DNA from: Verrucomicrobiota bacterium
GTDB taxonomy: Bacteria > Verrucomicrobiota > Lentisphaeria > JABSQK01 > JAJFLO01
Direction: 5' to 3'
Assembly (NCBI GenBank): GCA_021772615.1
Contig: JAJFLQ010000075.1
Coordinates: 1 to 37,304, forward strand
Length of the DNA stretch: 37,304 bases
Part shown: piece by piece, positions 1 to 12,500 of the stretch
How positions within the stretch are numbered: position 1 is the stretch's first letter
Layout of the letters: each line of letters starts with the position of its first letter
Program-made: the position numbers and the translations under genes
Notes under the pieces: generated by a model
What the model saw: only the letters and a program-made list of their open reading frames with translations
Told to the model about the DNA's origin: nothing
The model's database searches: none

Positions 1-540
1 GGCGGCGGCGACGATGTGCTGATTCAAACCACACAGAGCACGGCGAGCACCGAGAGTCCGAACTACACATTTACAGACCTTTACGCTGGAAATTTCTACG
101 TCGAAGTCATTGAACCCGTGTCCTTCAGCACAACGCTTGCAGATGAAGGCGGCAACGACGATGTCGACAGTGATATTGCTCCCGGTTCTGGAAGAACCGC
201 TCTATTTTCTTTGGCTCCGCAGGAAGCCAAAGAAAATACGGATATAGGCCTGTTGTTCCAGTTTAACCTGACGTCGCCGGACGGTGGAGAGACTTGGCCG
301 ATTGGTTCGACGCAGCGGATCAGCTGGGAGCCGGGACCGTCGTTCGATGCGCGCATCGAACTGTCCCGCGACGGCGGCGCGAATTATCTCACGATCGTCG
401 ACTCGGTAGACGCGGCGGCCGGCTTCGGAGACTGGGTTGTCAACGGCCCCGTGTCACCAGACTGTGTTATCCGGATCAGCAATCTTGCTGCGACGGCAGC
501 GGATGTGTCGGATGCGGTGTTTACGATAAATAATGACGAC
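1..540 (+). other. Domain: partial SdrD-B domain followed by Ig-like GETW domain
   Basis: Bases 1 to about 250 hold the C-terminal half of an SdrD-B/Cna-B-like domain (DSDIAPGSGRTALFSL and the ENTDIGL end match the seven complete copies downstream). About 262-533 is the first of seven Ig-like domains with the pattern GExW..GS...I.W and SRDGG. The others are at about 3301, 3601, 14338, 17815, 18922 and 19207. Confidence 0.75.
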
Positions 541-3500
541 GTACCAATCGCTTTGTTTCGTCCCTACAACATCCCGACTGGATTGGTCGGGTATTGGAAA
601 TTGGACGACACCACGAATGATATTTCCGGTAATAATAATAATCTTACGAACAACAACGGCGTTGGATTTGTCGCCGAAGATTATTGGGGGACAGGCGAGA
701 ATTCAGCGGAATTTGTAGCGGCTAATTCAGAATTTCTGTCTCTACCGGATGTTTCGCAGACGGGTCTGGATTTGGACGGCGCCACGTCGAAATTTGGAAT
801 TACTGCGTGGGTCAAGCTGGCATCAGCAAGCGGGGACCAGGTCGTTGTGGCGAAAGGAGGTTCCGGTGTTGGTTACAAACTCAATATAAGCGGAACATCA
901 TTACAGTGTTTTATTGAGTCGGCATCCAGCGAAATCGAGGCAACAAATATTCTGTCCGTCGGCAAGTGGCACCATATCGCGGCGACTTTCAATTCGGTGA
1001 CGGATCAGGCCGCTCTATATGTTGACGGCAACCTTGTGCAGGTTGCGAATGTGACGAATACAATCACAGATAATGCTGACGATTTCTTGATTGGAAAAAG
1101 TTTTACGGGAGTAGACCATTTCGACGGGCTCATAAAAGATGTCGCTGTTTGGGCGACAGATTTATCTCCGACCCAGATTAAATCCCTGGCCCTTGGTGTC
1201 GACCTCGACAATCAAACCTATCGCCCGGACGATGTCAGTGTCACGCCGTCGGCGTGGTGGAAACTGGATGAAATCTCCGACGGCAGCGTCTCGAACCAGA
1301 TCGTTAGCCGAGCAGATTCGATAGGCAGTCACGATTTGGATGATCCTTTTCGGACGGCGTCCGGCGGCGGTTATATTACGGGTTCGGCAGCAGATTTCGA
1401 GGAAAGTGGTTCCGATTATCTTCGCGATCTGGATGACGATTTATGGACATTGATCGGCGACTTTTCAATTGCGGTTTGGGTGAATTTCGAGGAACTCGCA
1501 GGCGGTGGAGAAATCCTGCGGCCGGTGATCGGGCAGCGGCAGGGTATCAATGATTATTGGACATTCGAATACAACAAGCTGAATTCAGAGGTTCATTTCA
1601 AGGAATCCGTGGCCGGTCAACTGACTGTTGACGTAAAGGCGCCGGTGGTTCTCATGTCAGACACTTGGTATCATCTGGCGATTACTCGCGCATCAAGTGA
1701 GTGGACGGTCTATGTCGATGGCCTGAATATTCATTCAGAAACAAACGCGACGACGCTCACCAATTTTTCTGGAGAACTCTGGGTTGGTCACTCTGCCGGA
1801 GATTCCGGACACTACACGGATGGGCGCATGGCCGATCTGGCCTTCTGGAACGGTTACGGGTTGAACGTCGACGAAGCCGTCTCTCTTGCGGCCGGACTCC
1901 CGATTCAGCAAGCCGGACTGGTCAGTTATTGGACCATGGATGGGGCGACTAACTCCGACGAAACGGATGTGGTATCCGGCAAGGTTTTCACCGACAATGG
2001 TGTCGGTATTGCCGGTGTTGCAGGACAGGTTGCGAACGCTCGTGATATTGAGTCTGGAGAATTCTTTGCTATTGCGGACGACGATGAATTCGATCCATCG
2101 TATATGTCGGTATTCGCTTGGATAAATCCGGATTCGATTGGCTCGGAAAATCGAATTTTCGATAAGAATACCGGTACCAGTACCGAATCCTACTCCTTCT
2201 TTACACGCGATGCAGTTACTCCGGGAGCGGTCGTGTTCAAGCTCGGTAACGGATCAACGACCAGTAGCGTTATTACGAGTTCGGTAACCAGTGCGGGAAC
2301 CTGGTATCATGCCGGCTGCAAGTTTACGGGTGCGCACCTCGAGGCGTATTTCGACGGAAAAAATGATGCGGCATCTGTTGCGTTAAGCGGACAGTTTCCT
2401 GGCAACAATGCGGCTATTCAGATTGGGAAAGAAGGATCATTGACGCCGATTGCCAATATGCAAATCGACGACATTCTCTTCTTCAATCGTGCTGTTCACG
2501 ATGAAGAAGCCAAGGCGATCTACATCAAAGGGCTCAACGGCAAGGAGGCCACGAGTTCCGAGGCCACACTTCCAACCGGCACGATCGGCGATTTCGTCTG
2601 GCACGACGTGAATGTGGACGGCGTGCAGGATGGCGGCGAGCCGGCTGTCGAGGGGGTCACGGTCACGCTGTATGATCCGGGCATTGACAGCACGCCGGGG
2701 ACCGGCGACGACAACTTGATCGCGTCGACGTCGACCGACGCAGATGGAATGTATAATTTCTCCGAAGTTATACCTGGCCACTATTTCATCGAGATCGACG
2801 TGCCGGCCGGCTTTCAACCGACCGCACAGGACCAGGCAGGCGATGAGGCGACCGACAGCGATATCGATCCGGCCACGGGATTGTCATCGATTTTCCTACT
2901 GAACCCGGGCGACAGCCTTGACGGCATCGATGCCGGCTTGACGGGAATTCCGGAGGTCGCCGTTATGGGTAACGGTATCGAAATCGAGGACGGCGACGAT
3001 TCACCAGTCGCTACGGACTTCACGGACTTCGGCCCGGTGACGCAGGGACAACCGGGACCGACCGCCGACTTCGTCGTGACCAATGACGGCGCGGCGGTCC
3101 TGACACTGAACCCGGTCACGCCGCCAACCGGATTTACAGTCACACAAGATCTGCCGGCGTCGCTCGAGGTCGGGCAGTCGGCGATGTTCACAATCCGACT
3201 GGACAGCGACGTGCTCGGCACGAAGACGGGCGATATCAGTTTTGCAAACAATGATGCCGACGAGAATCCGTTCAACTTCGCGATCAGCGGTGAGGTTGTG
3301 ATTGATCAGATCACGGTGTCGGTCGATGCGCCGAACGGCGGCGAGGGATGGGGCGTCGGGCAGACACGTCAGATCGAATGGACCGCGAGCAACACCCACG
3401 GTACGGCCCTGACCATCGACCTCGAATACTCCACAAATTCTACTGACTACTCACCAATTGCTTCTGATTTGCCCAACACCGGCGGCTACGACTGGACCGT

Positions 3501-6500
3501 GCCGGACGATGTGTCCGGCACAGTCACGGTTCGCGTCACCGCAACCGATACCTTTGGAAATAGTGTTTCAGACACCTCGGATGCTGACTTTGCGATCGAT
3601 AATGCGGTCGCCGCTGTGACCGGGCCGGTTGCAGACGCGCCATGGCGGATCGGGTCAACACGTCGCATCACCTGGTCGACGACCGCCATTGACAATCTGC
3701 TGATTGAGTTGTCCCGCGATGGTGGCGGCATGTTCGAGACGATCGCGGCTTCCGCTGACGCTGGGAGTGGAGGGTTTGATTGGCCGGTTGCCGGTGCTGC
3801 AACCGCAAATGCGATCATCCGCCTGACCGATGTCGATGGCAGCGGTGCAACCGTGTCGTCCCCGCCATTCACGATCACCACCGATCCAATTACGATTTAC
3901 GTGAACGACGACGCTGCCGGCAACGACGACGGGACGACGTGGACACATGCGTATGACGATCTCCAGGACGCATTGGCGGTAGCACAGGCTGGAGACGAGA
4001 TATGGGTAGCCGGTGGAATCTATCGGCCCGGAAGTCTCCGGACCGATAGTTTCCAATTGAAAGATGGGGTCTCCATCTTTGGAGGGTTTGAGGGGACGGA
4101 AACGGCGATTGAAGAGAGAGTTATTACACCAGCGTCCGGGGCGGGGCCCGCAATATTGGCAGGTGAAACAATCCTTTCTGGAGATCTTGCTGCTAATGAC
4201 GAGACGAATTTCGCCAATAACGGCGAGAACAGCATTCATGTAGTTGTGGCCAGCGGCGTGACGAGTTCGGTGATTCTGGACGGTGTTACCATTACCGGCG
4301 GTAATGCCAATATTTCAGGGAGCTTGCAGAACAGCGGCGGCGGTTTCTTCAATGTTCAGTCCGCCGGCAACGAGGACGGACCGACAGTGCGCAACTGCAC
4401 GTTCCGTGAGAATGCCGCGGAGAACGCCGGCGGCATGTATCTGGAACATGCGGGCGGCATCTTCGAGAATTGTACCATCGATGGGAATCTTGGTCTGAAC
4501 TTCGGTGGCGGCGTATATATCTGGGCCGGCAACCCGGTCTTCACGGAGTGCTTGTTCACCGATAACACCGTCGACAAGTTTTTACTTCCCAATAACCCGG
4601 GGTTCGGTGGAGCGATCATGACCAATATCGGCAGCGCCGCGCAATTCATTGAGTGCGACATCGTTGGCAATCGGGCGAACCATGGCGCCGGCGGCGGTAT
4701 TTATCTCGGCGGTTCGAATGTACTCATCGACCGTTGTCGAATCCGGTCAAATACCGCCGGCGCAATATCCGGCGGGTTTGGCGGCGGCATCTTCGTTTCC
4801 AACGGCGCCCCAACGATCGTGAATTCCGTCATTGCCAATAATTCAGCGTCGTCAAATGGCGGCGTGTACACCAGCGGTTCCGGGTCTCCGAAGATTATCA
4901 ATTGTACGATCGTCAACAATTCAGCCATTGGCAACTTCGGCGGCGTCAACCTGGAAGCAACGGGTAGCGAAATCATCAACTCGATTGTCTGGGGAAATAC
5001 GGCGCCGGGATCGATTGACGATTTGTTTGTATTTGCCGGAGTCGCCCGAAATTCTTTATTCACCGGTGGTCCGGGCGGTGACGCCTTTGTCGATCGCATC
5101 CTCGGCGAGCCGATGTTTGTCAATATCAATGATCCGGATGGTGACGACAATGTCCTCGGCACCGCTGATGACGGCATTCAACTGACCACCGGCAGCCCGG
5201 CCATCGACAGCGCCACCACAAGTGGTATTTCTCAAGAGTTGCTTGATCAAGATATTACCGGGCTTGCCCGGCCTCAGGGCACCGGTATCGATCTCGGGGC
5301 GTACGAGTTCACCGGTAATCCTTCGGTGGGCGATTTCGTCTGGAACGATGAGAATTCCAATGGCGTCCAGGACGCAGGCGAGCCTGGACTGGCGGGAGTT
5401 ACCATCAACCTCTATCTGGATGGCGGTGATGGCTTGACCGATGGCAACGATGACAGTCTTATTCTCACCACAGAGAGCACAGAGACCACAGAGGGGCGTA
5501 ATTACAGTTTTACTGATTTGACGCCTGGTGATTATTGGATCGAAGTGGAATTGCCAATCGGCTTCGTTCCCACCTCTGCCGACGCTGGCGCTGACGACAC
5601 GCTTGATTCTGATCTATCAGTGGTCAGCGGTCAGTCGTCAGTCTTCAGCCTCGCAAGTGGTGCTTTCGACCGCACCATCGATGCCGGGTTTGTCGGCATC
5701 GGATCCGTGGCTTCCTTTACCAAGATCAGTGATATAGAAAATTACACGGGCGATCCATTTGTGGGGTTGCTAAGGGACGGCGGCCAGTTTGGTTCCGGGG
5801 TCGCCAACATCGGTGATGTTGACGGCGACGGAGTCAATGACCTAGCGGTCGGCGCCCCGGATCTCGATGTCGTTGAAATCTCGGGAGGGGCCGTGTGGAT
5901 ATTTATCATGAACGCGGATGGCACGGTAGGCGACCATCGGAAAATAGACGGAATATCAAACGGATTCACGGGGCCGCTAGATACGGGTGATTTCTTCGGT
6001 TTTTCAGTTGCGTCGATTGGTGATCTGGACGGAGACGGGATAACAGAGCTTGCAGTAGCGGCGATTGGCGATGATGACGGCGGAGCGGGCATAAGCAGCA
6101 ACAGGGGCGGTCTGTGGATACTGTTCCTGGAGAGTGGCGGTACCGTGAAGTCCCATCAAAAAATATCGATGACTGAAGGGGGAGAGGGTGGTGGCGGTTT
6201 CGGCGGCGCTCTGGACGATGGCGCTGCCTTCGGTGCATCCATTGCTTTGATTGGTGATCTTGATGGAGACGGTGTAAACGATATTGCCGTTGGATCTCGC
6301 GATGATTCGGGAGGAACTGATGTAGGCGCAGTACGTATCTTATTCCTGAATCCGAATGGAACAGTGAAGGCACATCAAATCATTTCATCGGCAACCGGCG
6401 ATATAGAAGTAAATGGTGGATTTACCGGAGAATTGAATAGCAATGATTTGTTCGGTCAGTCGATCACCTCCCTGGGAGATCTGGATGGCGACGGCAACGT

Positions 6501-9500
6501 TGATATCGCCGTGGGAGCGATCGGAGATGATGACGGTGCTCAAAACGCGGGAGCCGCCTGGATCCTCTTCCTAAACGGCAACGGTACGGTGAAGTCGCAC
6601 CAAAAGATTTCTCTGCTTGAAGGTGCGCCGGGTGGCGGTGGTTTCGGTGGGGCGTTGGAAGGGCCGGACCAATTTGGTACTGCTCTGTTGACCCTGCCGG
6701 ATCTGTATGGTGATAGCCTCACATATCTGGCCGTTACAGCCAATCGTGATGACGATGGCAGTGCGGTGGAAAGCGGCGCCGTGTGGATCTTGCATCTGAA
6801 TGTCGATGGCACGGTTGCAGGTCATCAGAAGATTAGCAATGCATCAGAGAATTTCATGGGTGCTCTTCCGGCTGAAGGCTTGTTCGGACGATCGCTCGCA
6901 TCGCTTGGTGATCTTGATGGCGACAATCGCATGGATTTGGTTGTCGGTGCTCAAAGAGACGATGATGGCGGTGTTCCGCCGAATGCTGATCGCGGCGCCG
7001 TTTACATTCTCAGCCTTAACCATCAACCCCTTGCCTCGGTCGGCGATTTCGTCTGGAACGATCTTGATGAGGACGGCATTCAGGATCCCGGCGAACCGGG
7101 ACTGGAAGGCATCACGGTGAACCTGTACCAGCTCGGAGCGGACGACACTGTCGGCACAGGCGACGACTTTCTTGTAAAATCCGTCGTATCGAATGGCGAC
7201 GGCTTTTATTTGTTCACTGACGTGAATACGGCTGATTATTACTTGGAGTTTGAGGAACCCGATGACCAAAATTTCACGACTGCCGGTGCAGGCAGTGATC
7301 CAGCACTGGATTCCGATGTGGACCCGATGTTAAATAGGACAGCTGCGTTTACTCTGACATCAGGTCAGGTGAATCTTTCGTTTGACGCCGGTCTTGTTGG
7401 CGAGCCTATCATTTACGTCGATGAGAACGCGGCCGAAGGGGCGAATGATGGTACGTCTTGGGCAGATGCTTTTCTTGATTTACAGCCTGCGCTCACGAGT
7501 GTCTCGGGCGGCGCTCAGATCTGGGTCGCCGAGGGTATTTACCTGCCGGGAACGCTACAGACGGATACCTTCCAGCTCCAGTCCGACCTAGAGCTGTATG
7601 GGGGATTCGAAGGTGATGAAACGTCCGTCGACGAACGTGTGTTGGCTCCGGTCGAATCAGATTCTTATTTCCTGCATGAAACGATTCTTAGTGGTGATAT
7701 CAATGGTGACGATCAGGACGGATTTGTGGGGTATGAGGACAATATCACCACGGTCGTAACAGCGCTGGGCGTCGACGATACCGCGATTCTTGACGGATTT
7801 ACGATCGTTGGAGGAAATGCGACTGATGCCGGCGGCTTCTACAATGAACTCGGAAATCCGATGATTCACAATTGCTTGATTACCAAGAACCGGGCCGGAA
7901 GGTGGGGCGGCGGTGTTTACAATGCAGAGTCGTCCTCGGTGTACGATAACTGTCGAATTATAGAAAATCATGCAGATTCGGCGGCAGGCGGAATGCGCAA
8001 CGTGGCGGCGACGACAACGATCATTCGTTGCCGATTCGAGGCGAATACGTCCAATGTGGGCGGAGCGATGGAAATTAAGAATAGTTCGGCCCCCAAAATT
8101 TTGGACACGCTTTTCATTGGAAACTCCGTAACGAATCATGCTGGTGCGATCTGGAATCATGGGCAGGCCTTTACAGAACTCATCCGGTGCTCATTCTACG
8201 GAAATAGCGCAGTGAATCAGGGCGGTGCGGTTAGTTATAGCAATACCGCAACCATAATCGACAACTGTGTGGTTGTGAACAACACCGCGAAAGACGGTGC
8301 TGCCTTTCACTTTAATGGATTAACTACACTTCCGACGATTCGCAATGCCACGATATACGGCAACACGGCGACCGGTGCTGGTGGTATTATCATGATGCCA
8401 GGCGATACCTTTTCCATGATTAATTCCATTTTTTGGGCCAATCAAGTTCCTGACTCTGAAGACTTCATCGTCGGGAGTGCAAGCTTGATCATAGAGAACA
8501 GTCTGATTCAGAATTCTGGCGGAAGCGGACCAACTTGGGACACGACAATAGGGTTTGACGCCGGAGGTAATGTAGACCTCGACCCGGTTTTCGTTGACGT
8601 GCTGGATCTAGATGGACCAGATGACATTTGGGCGACAGCCGATGACGGACTGCAACTGACTTCAGGTAGTCCTGCGATTGACAGTGGTAAGTCTGGTGAT
8701 TCGCCGGATGACGATGCGATAGGGGCGGTGCGGCCACAAGGGCTCGCAGTCGACATGGGCGCATATGAGTTCTCAGGGAATCCGTCTGTCGGCGATTTCG
8801 TTTGGCACGACGTAGATGTCGACGGTGTTCAGGATGAAGGTGAACCAGGAGTCGACGGGGTCATCATCACGTTATTTTCGGATGGTGGGGACGGCGTAGC
8901 TGATGACGTTGACGACACAAATTTGGGCGGTCAGCTAACAATGAATGGCGGTCAATATGTGTTCACAAATCTGACGCCGGGTGACTATTGGATCGAGGCT
9001 GGTTTACCGGTTGGCTTTGCCATCACAACCGAGGATGTTGGCGGTGACGACGATGTCGATTCTGATATTTCGGTGACAATCAACCGGTCGTCCGTTTTTA
9101 GTTTGTCTAGTGGCGGGTTTGACAGGGCCTTGGATATTGGTCTTGTGGGTGTGCCTGAAGTGACCGTCACCGCAAACGCAGAGGATATTTTCGACGGCGA
9201 TGGTTCGTCGTCGTCTGTTGACGGTACGGACTTCGGTACGGTCGAGGAGGGGCAGGCAGGATCGTCCACGACCTTCACAGTTACAAATGAAGGTCAGAGC
9301 ACGCTGACGCTTGGAACGCCCTCCGTTCCGACCGGATTCACGCTCACCGAAAGCCTGACGACATCACTGGAACCTGGCGAGAGTGATGATTTCACCATCC
9401 AGCTGGATACCAGCCTCGTCGGCATCCATAGCGGTCAAGTCAGTTTCACGACCAACGATACGGATGAGAATCCCTTTAACTTCTCGGTCACGGGTACTGT

Positions 9501-12500
9501 GACGGGTGCGGATATTATTGTCGATACTATTCTGGATGTTATTGACGAAAATGATGGTGTAACATCGCTCCGTGAAGCGGTGATTAAGGCCAATAATCAG
9601 TTGGGGGATGATGTGATTGTCCTCGGGGCGGGAACCTATGAATTATCTATCGCCGGTACGGAGGATGCATCCGTTACTGGTGACTTGGACATCACTGATG
9701 ATTTGACAATTTCGGGCGCGGGTTCCCAGAACACAACCATTACGAGAAATTCAGTCGCGAATTTCCGAATCCTGGATATCCCCGGAAGTGTGATCGTGAA
9801 TATTCTTGACCTGTCCATCGAAAATGGTGATTCTCCAGACACTGGCGGGGGTATTTTTCATCGTGGCAACACACTAAACCTCACCCGTTGCACCATCAGG
9901 AATAATACTGCCGCGCCGCAAAGTCAGACACCGGGCGGTAACATCTATGTTCAGGCCGGGAGCGTTCTCAATTTAGTTGACAGCGAGGTTTCCGGAGGTG
10001 CCGCAGACGAAGGCGGCGGAATCTATAATGCGGGTACTACTACGATTCAGAATTCGCTGATTTTTAACAACAATGCGCAAACGGATGGCGGCGGCATATT
10101 CAACACCGGTTCCATGAATATAGATTTGTGTTCTATTGCCGGCAACAATGGTCGCGGCGCAGGCGGTTATGTCAAAAACGGAGATTTTGTTGTTACGAAT
10201 AGCACAATCTCCGGAAATGTTGCTCAGGGATTAGCGGACAAAGGCGGCGGCTTTTACGTTGCCGGGGGTACGACATCGCTGACGAATTGCACGTTATCCG
10301 AAAATATGACGACGGATGAAGGTGGTGGCTTGTATGCTCATAATGGCACAACAACGTTGATTAACTGCACGGTTACCGACAACACTGCTTTCGACGTTGG
10401 CGGGGTATCCAAACATACCACGCAAGCTACAGTTGAGATCAAGAATACGATTATTGCTGGAAACACCTCGAACGGTTCCAACAGTCACGACGTACGTAAC
10501 GGTTTTACCTCGTTTGGTAATAACCTGATTGGCGTTATTGATGGTTCCAGTGGTTTTAGTGGCGCCAGTGAAATCACCGGCACTAGCGCCAGCCCACTGG
10601 ACGCGCTCCTCGGCCCGCTTGCCGATAATGGTGGGACGACGCCGACACATCTGCCACTGTTCGGCAGTCCCGCCATCGACGCCGGCAACGGCTCCGGTGC
10701 GCCGGCGACCGATCAGCGCGGCACGGTGCGGCCGCAGGATGGCGATGATAGTGGCGCGGCGACCGTCGATATCGGGGCCGTCGAAGTGCTGTTTGCGGAG
10801 ACCGTGCCCGATATTTCCGTTACCGGCAACGGAAATGATATCAGCAGCGGAGATGATACTCCCGATGTCAACGACCATACTGATTTCGGTTCGGTCGTGC
10901 AGGGCGAAACCGGACCGACACGGACCTTCACCGTGACAAACATCGGTGCTGCCGACCTGGTGCTCGGGACTGTGACCGTACCCGATGGATTCACTGTCAT
11001 CGTCGACCTCGATACAACAGTCGCGGCCGGAGCGGATGTCGCGTTCTCGGTCCAGCTCGAATCCGACAATTTTGGTGAGTTTTTCGGAGATATCAGTTTC
11101 ACCACCAACGATCCTGACGAGAATCCCTTCAATTTCGCCAATACTGGCACAGTGACTCCTCTGGCGGGGAATGTCGCAACTCTTCAAAAGATCAGCGAAA
11201 CGCATGGCAATTTCATGGGGACAGCTGATGGGCAGGGTATTCTTGATGGGGGGAGGGTGACCGGGATTGGTGATATTGACGGTGACGGGATTGGTGATAT
11301 CGCGGTTGGCGCGACCGGTATTGATACGTCCCGCGGTGCTGTATGGATTCTGTTTATGAACACGGACGGTACCGTGAGAGACTACCAGCAGATATCACAG
11401 ACTCGCGGTGGGTTCGTCGGTCTACTGGCGGCCGGAGCGCTCTTCGGCAGCGGTGTTGCTGCTCTCGGTGACATGGACGGCGACGGTGTGAACGATATCG
11501 CCGTCGGGGCGAATGACGATTCGGACGGTACAGGTTTTCCCGGTGCAATCTGGGTACTGTTCCTGAATAGTGACGGAACGGTCAAGGATGAAGTCAAGAT
11601 CACCAACGGAATTGGCGGATTCACGGGTACGCTGGCTGATGACGATGACTTTGGTTTTGATGTTGAAGCCATCGGCGATCAGGACGGGAACGGCGTGACC
11701 GATCTTGCTGTCGGCGCGGCGAAAGATAACGATGGCGATGTGAATGGCGGTGCGGTCTGGATCCTGTTCATGAATGCTGACGGTACCGTTGGATCCGAAC
11801 AAAAGATCAGCCGGACGCAAGGTGATCTGGACCATGATGAACAGGGCGATTTCCCCGATCCGCTTTTTGGCAGTTCGATTGCGAATATTGGCGATCTCGA
11901 CAGGGACGGAACGATCGACATTGCTGTGGGCAGCATCACGGGCGATGGCGAGGTCTGGATACTGTTTCTAGATGCCGACGGCACCGTGAAATCCAAGCTG
12001 GAAATCGCCGAAGGTCTGAATGGCTTCGACGGGGAATTGGACGACTTCGATGAATTCGGATGGGACGTCACCGCTCCCGGAGATGTTGACGGAGACGGCG
12101 TCAGCGATCTTGTTGTCGGGGCGCGGCGCGACGACGATGGAGGTGACGACCGGGGTGCAGCGTGGATACTATTCTTGAATACGGATGGATCCGTGAAGTC
12201 TCATCAGAAGATTTCATCGCTCGAAGGTAATTTCACCGAAGCCGGCGGCGCACTCAATGACGATGATTTCTTTGGCTCCGTTGGATCGATTGACGACCTG
12301 GATGGGGACGGTGTCAGAGAGTTGGCTGTAGGCGCGCGTGGTGACGGCGGTGGCGCGGTGTGGGTGCTCTTCCTCCACGGTGAGTCGCTGGCATCGGTTG
12401 GCGATTTTGTCTGGCATGACCTGGACGGAAACGGCGTGCAGGACGTTGAGGAGCCCGGTGTTGGCGGCGTCGAGGTTAGATTGTATCATCCAGGCGCTGA

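Larger units (their letters stand above)
5317..5700 (+). other. Domain: SdrD-B copy carrying short DNA repeats in frame
   Basis: A complete SdrD-B domain (PSVGDFVWNDENSNGVQD to TIDAGFVG). Relative to its paralogues, one strand-loop is replaced by TTESTETTEG, encoded by a 9-nt repeat. Another is encoded by five 7-nt repeats (see the separate repeat entries). Confidence 0.8.

Noticed and set aside
5616..5650. Possible CRISPR or variable-number minisatellite signature
   Set aside because: Units are only 7 nt without spacers, and no cas-like gene is present. It is a short tandem repeat inside a gene.
7408..8778. Pectate or pectin lyase enzymatic activity of the beta-helices
   Set aside because: The fold and choice-of-anchor-Q end are clear, but I see no conserved catalytic Lys/Arg/Asp set, so I call them structural helices.
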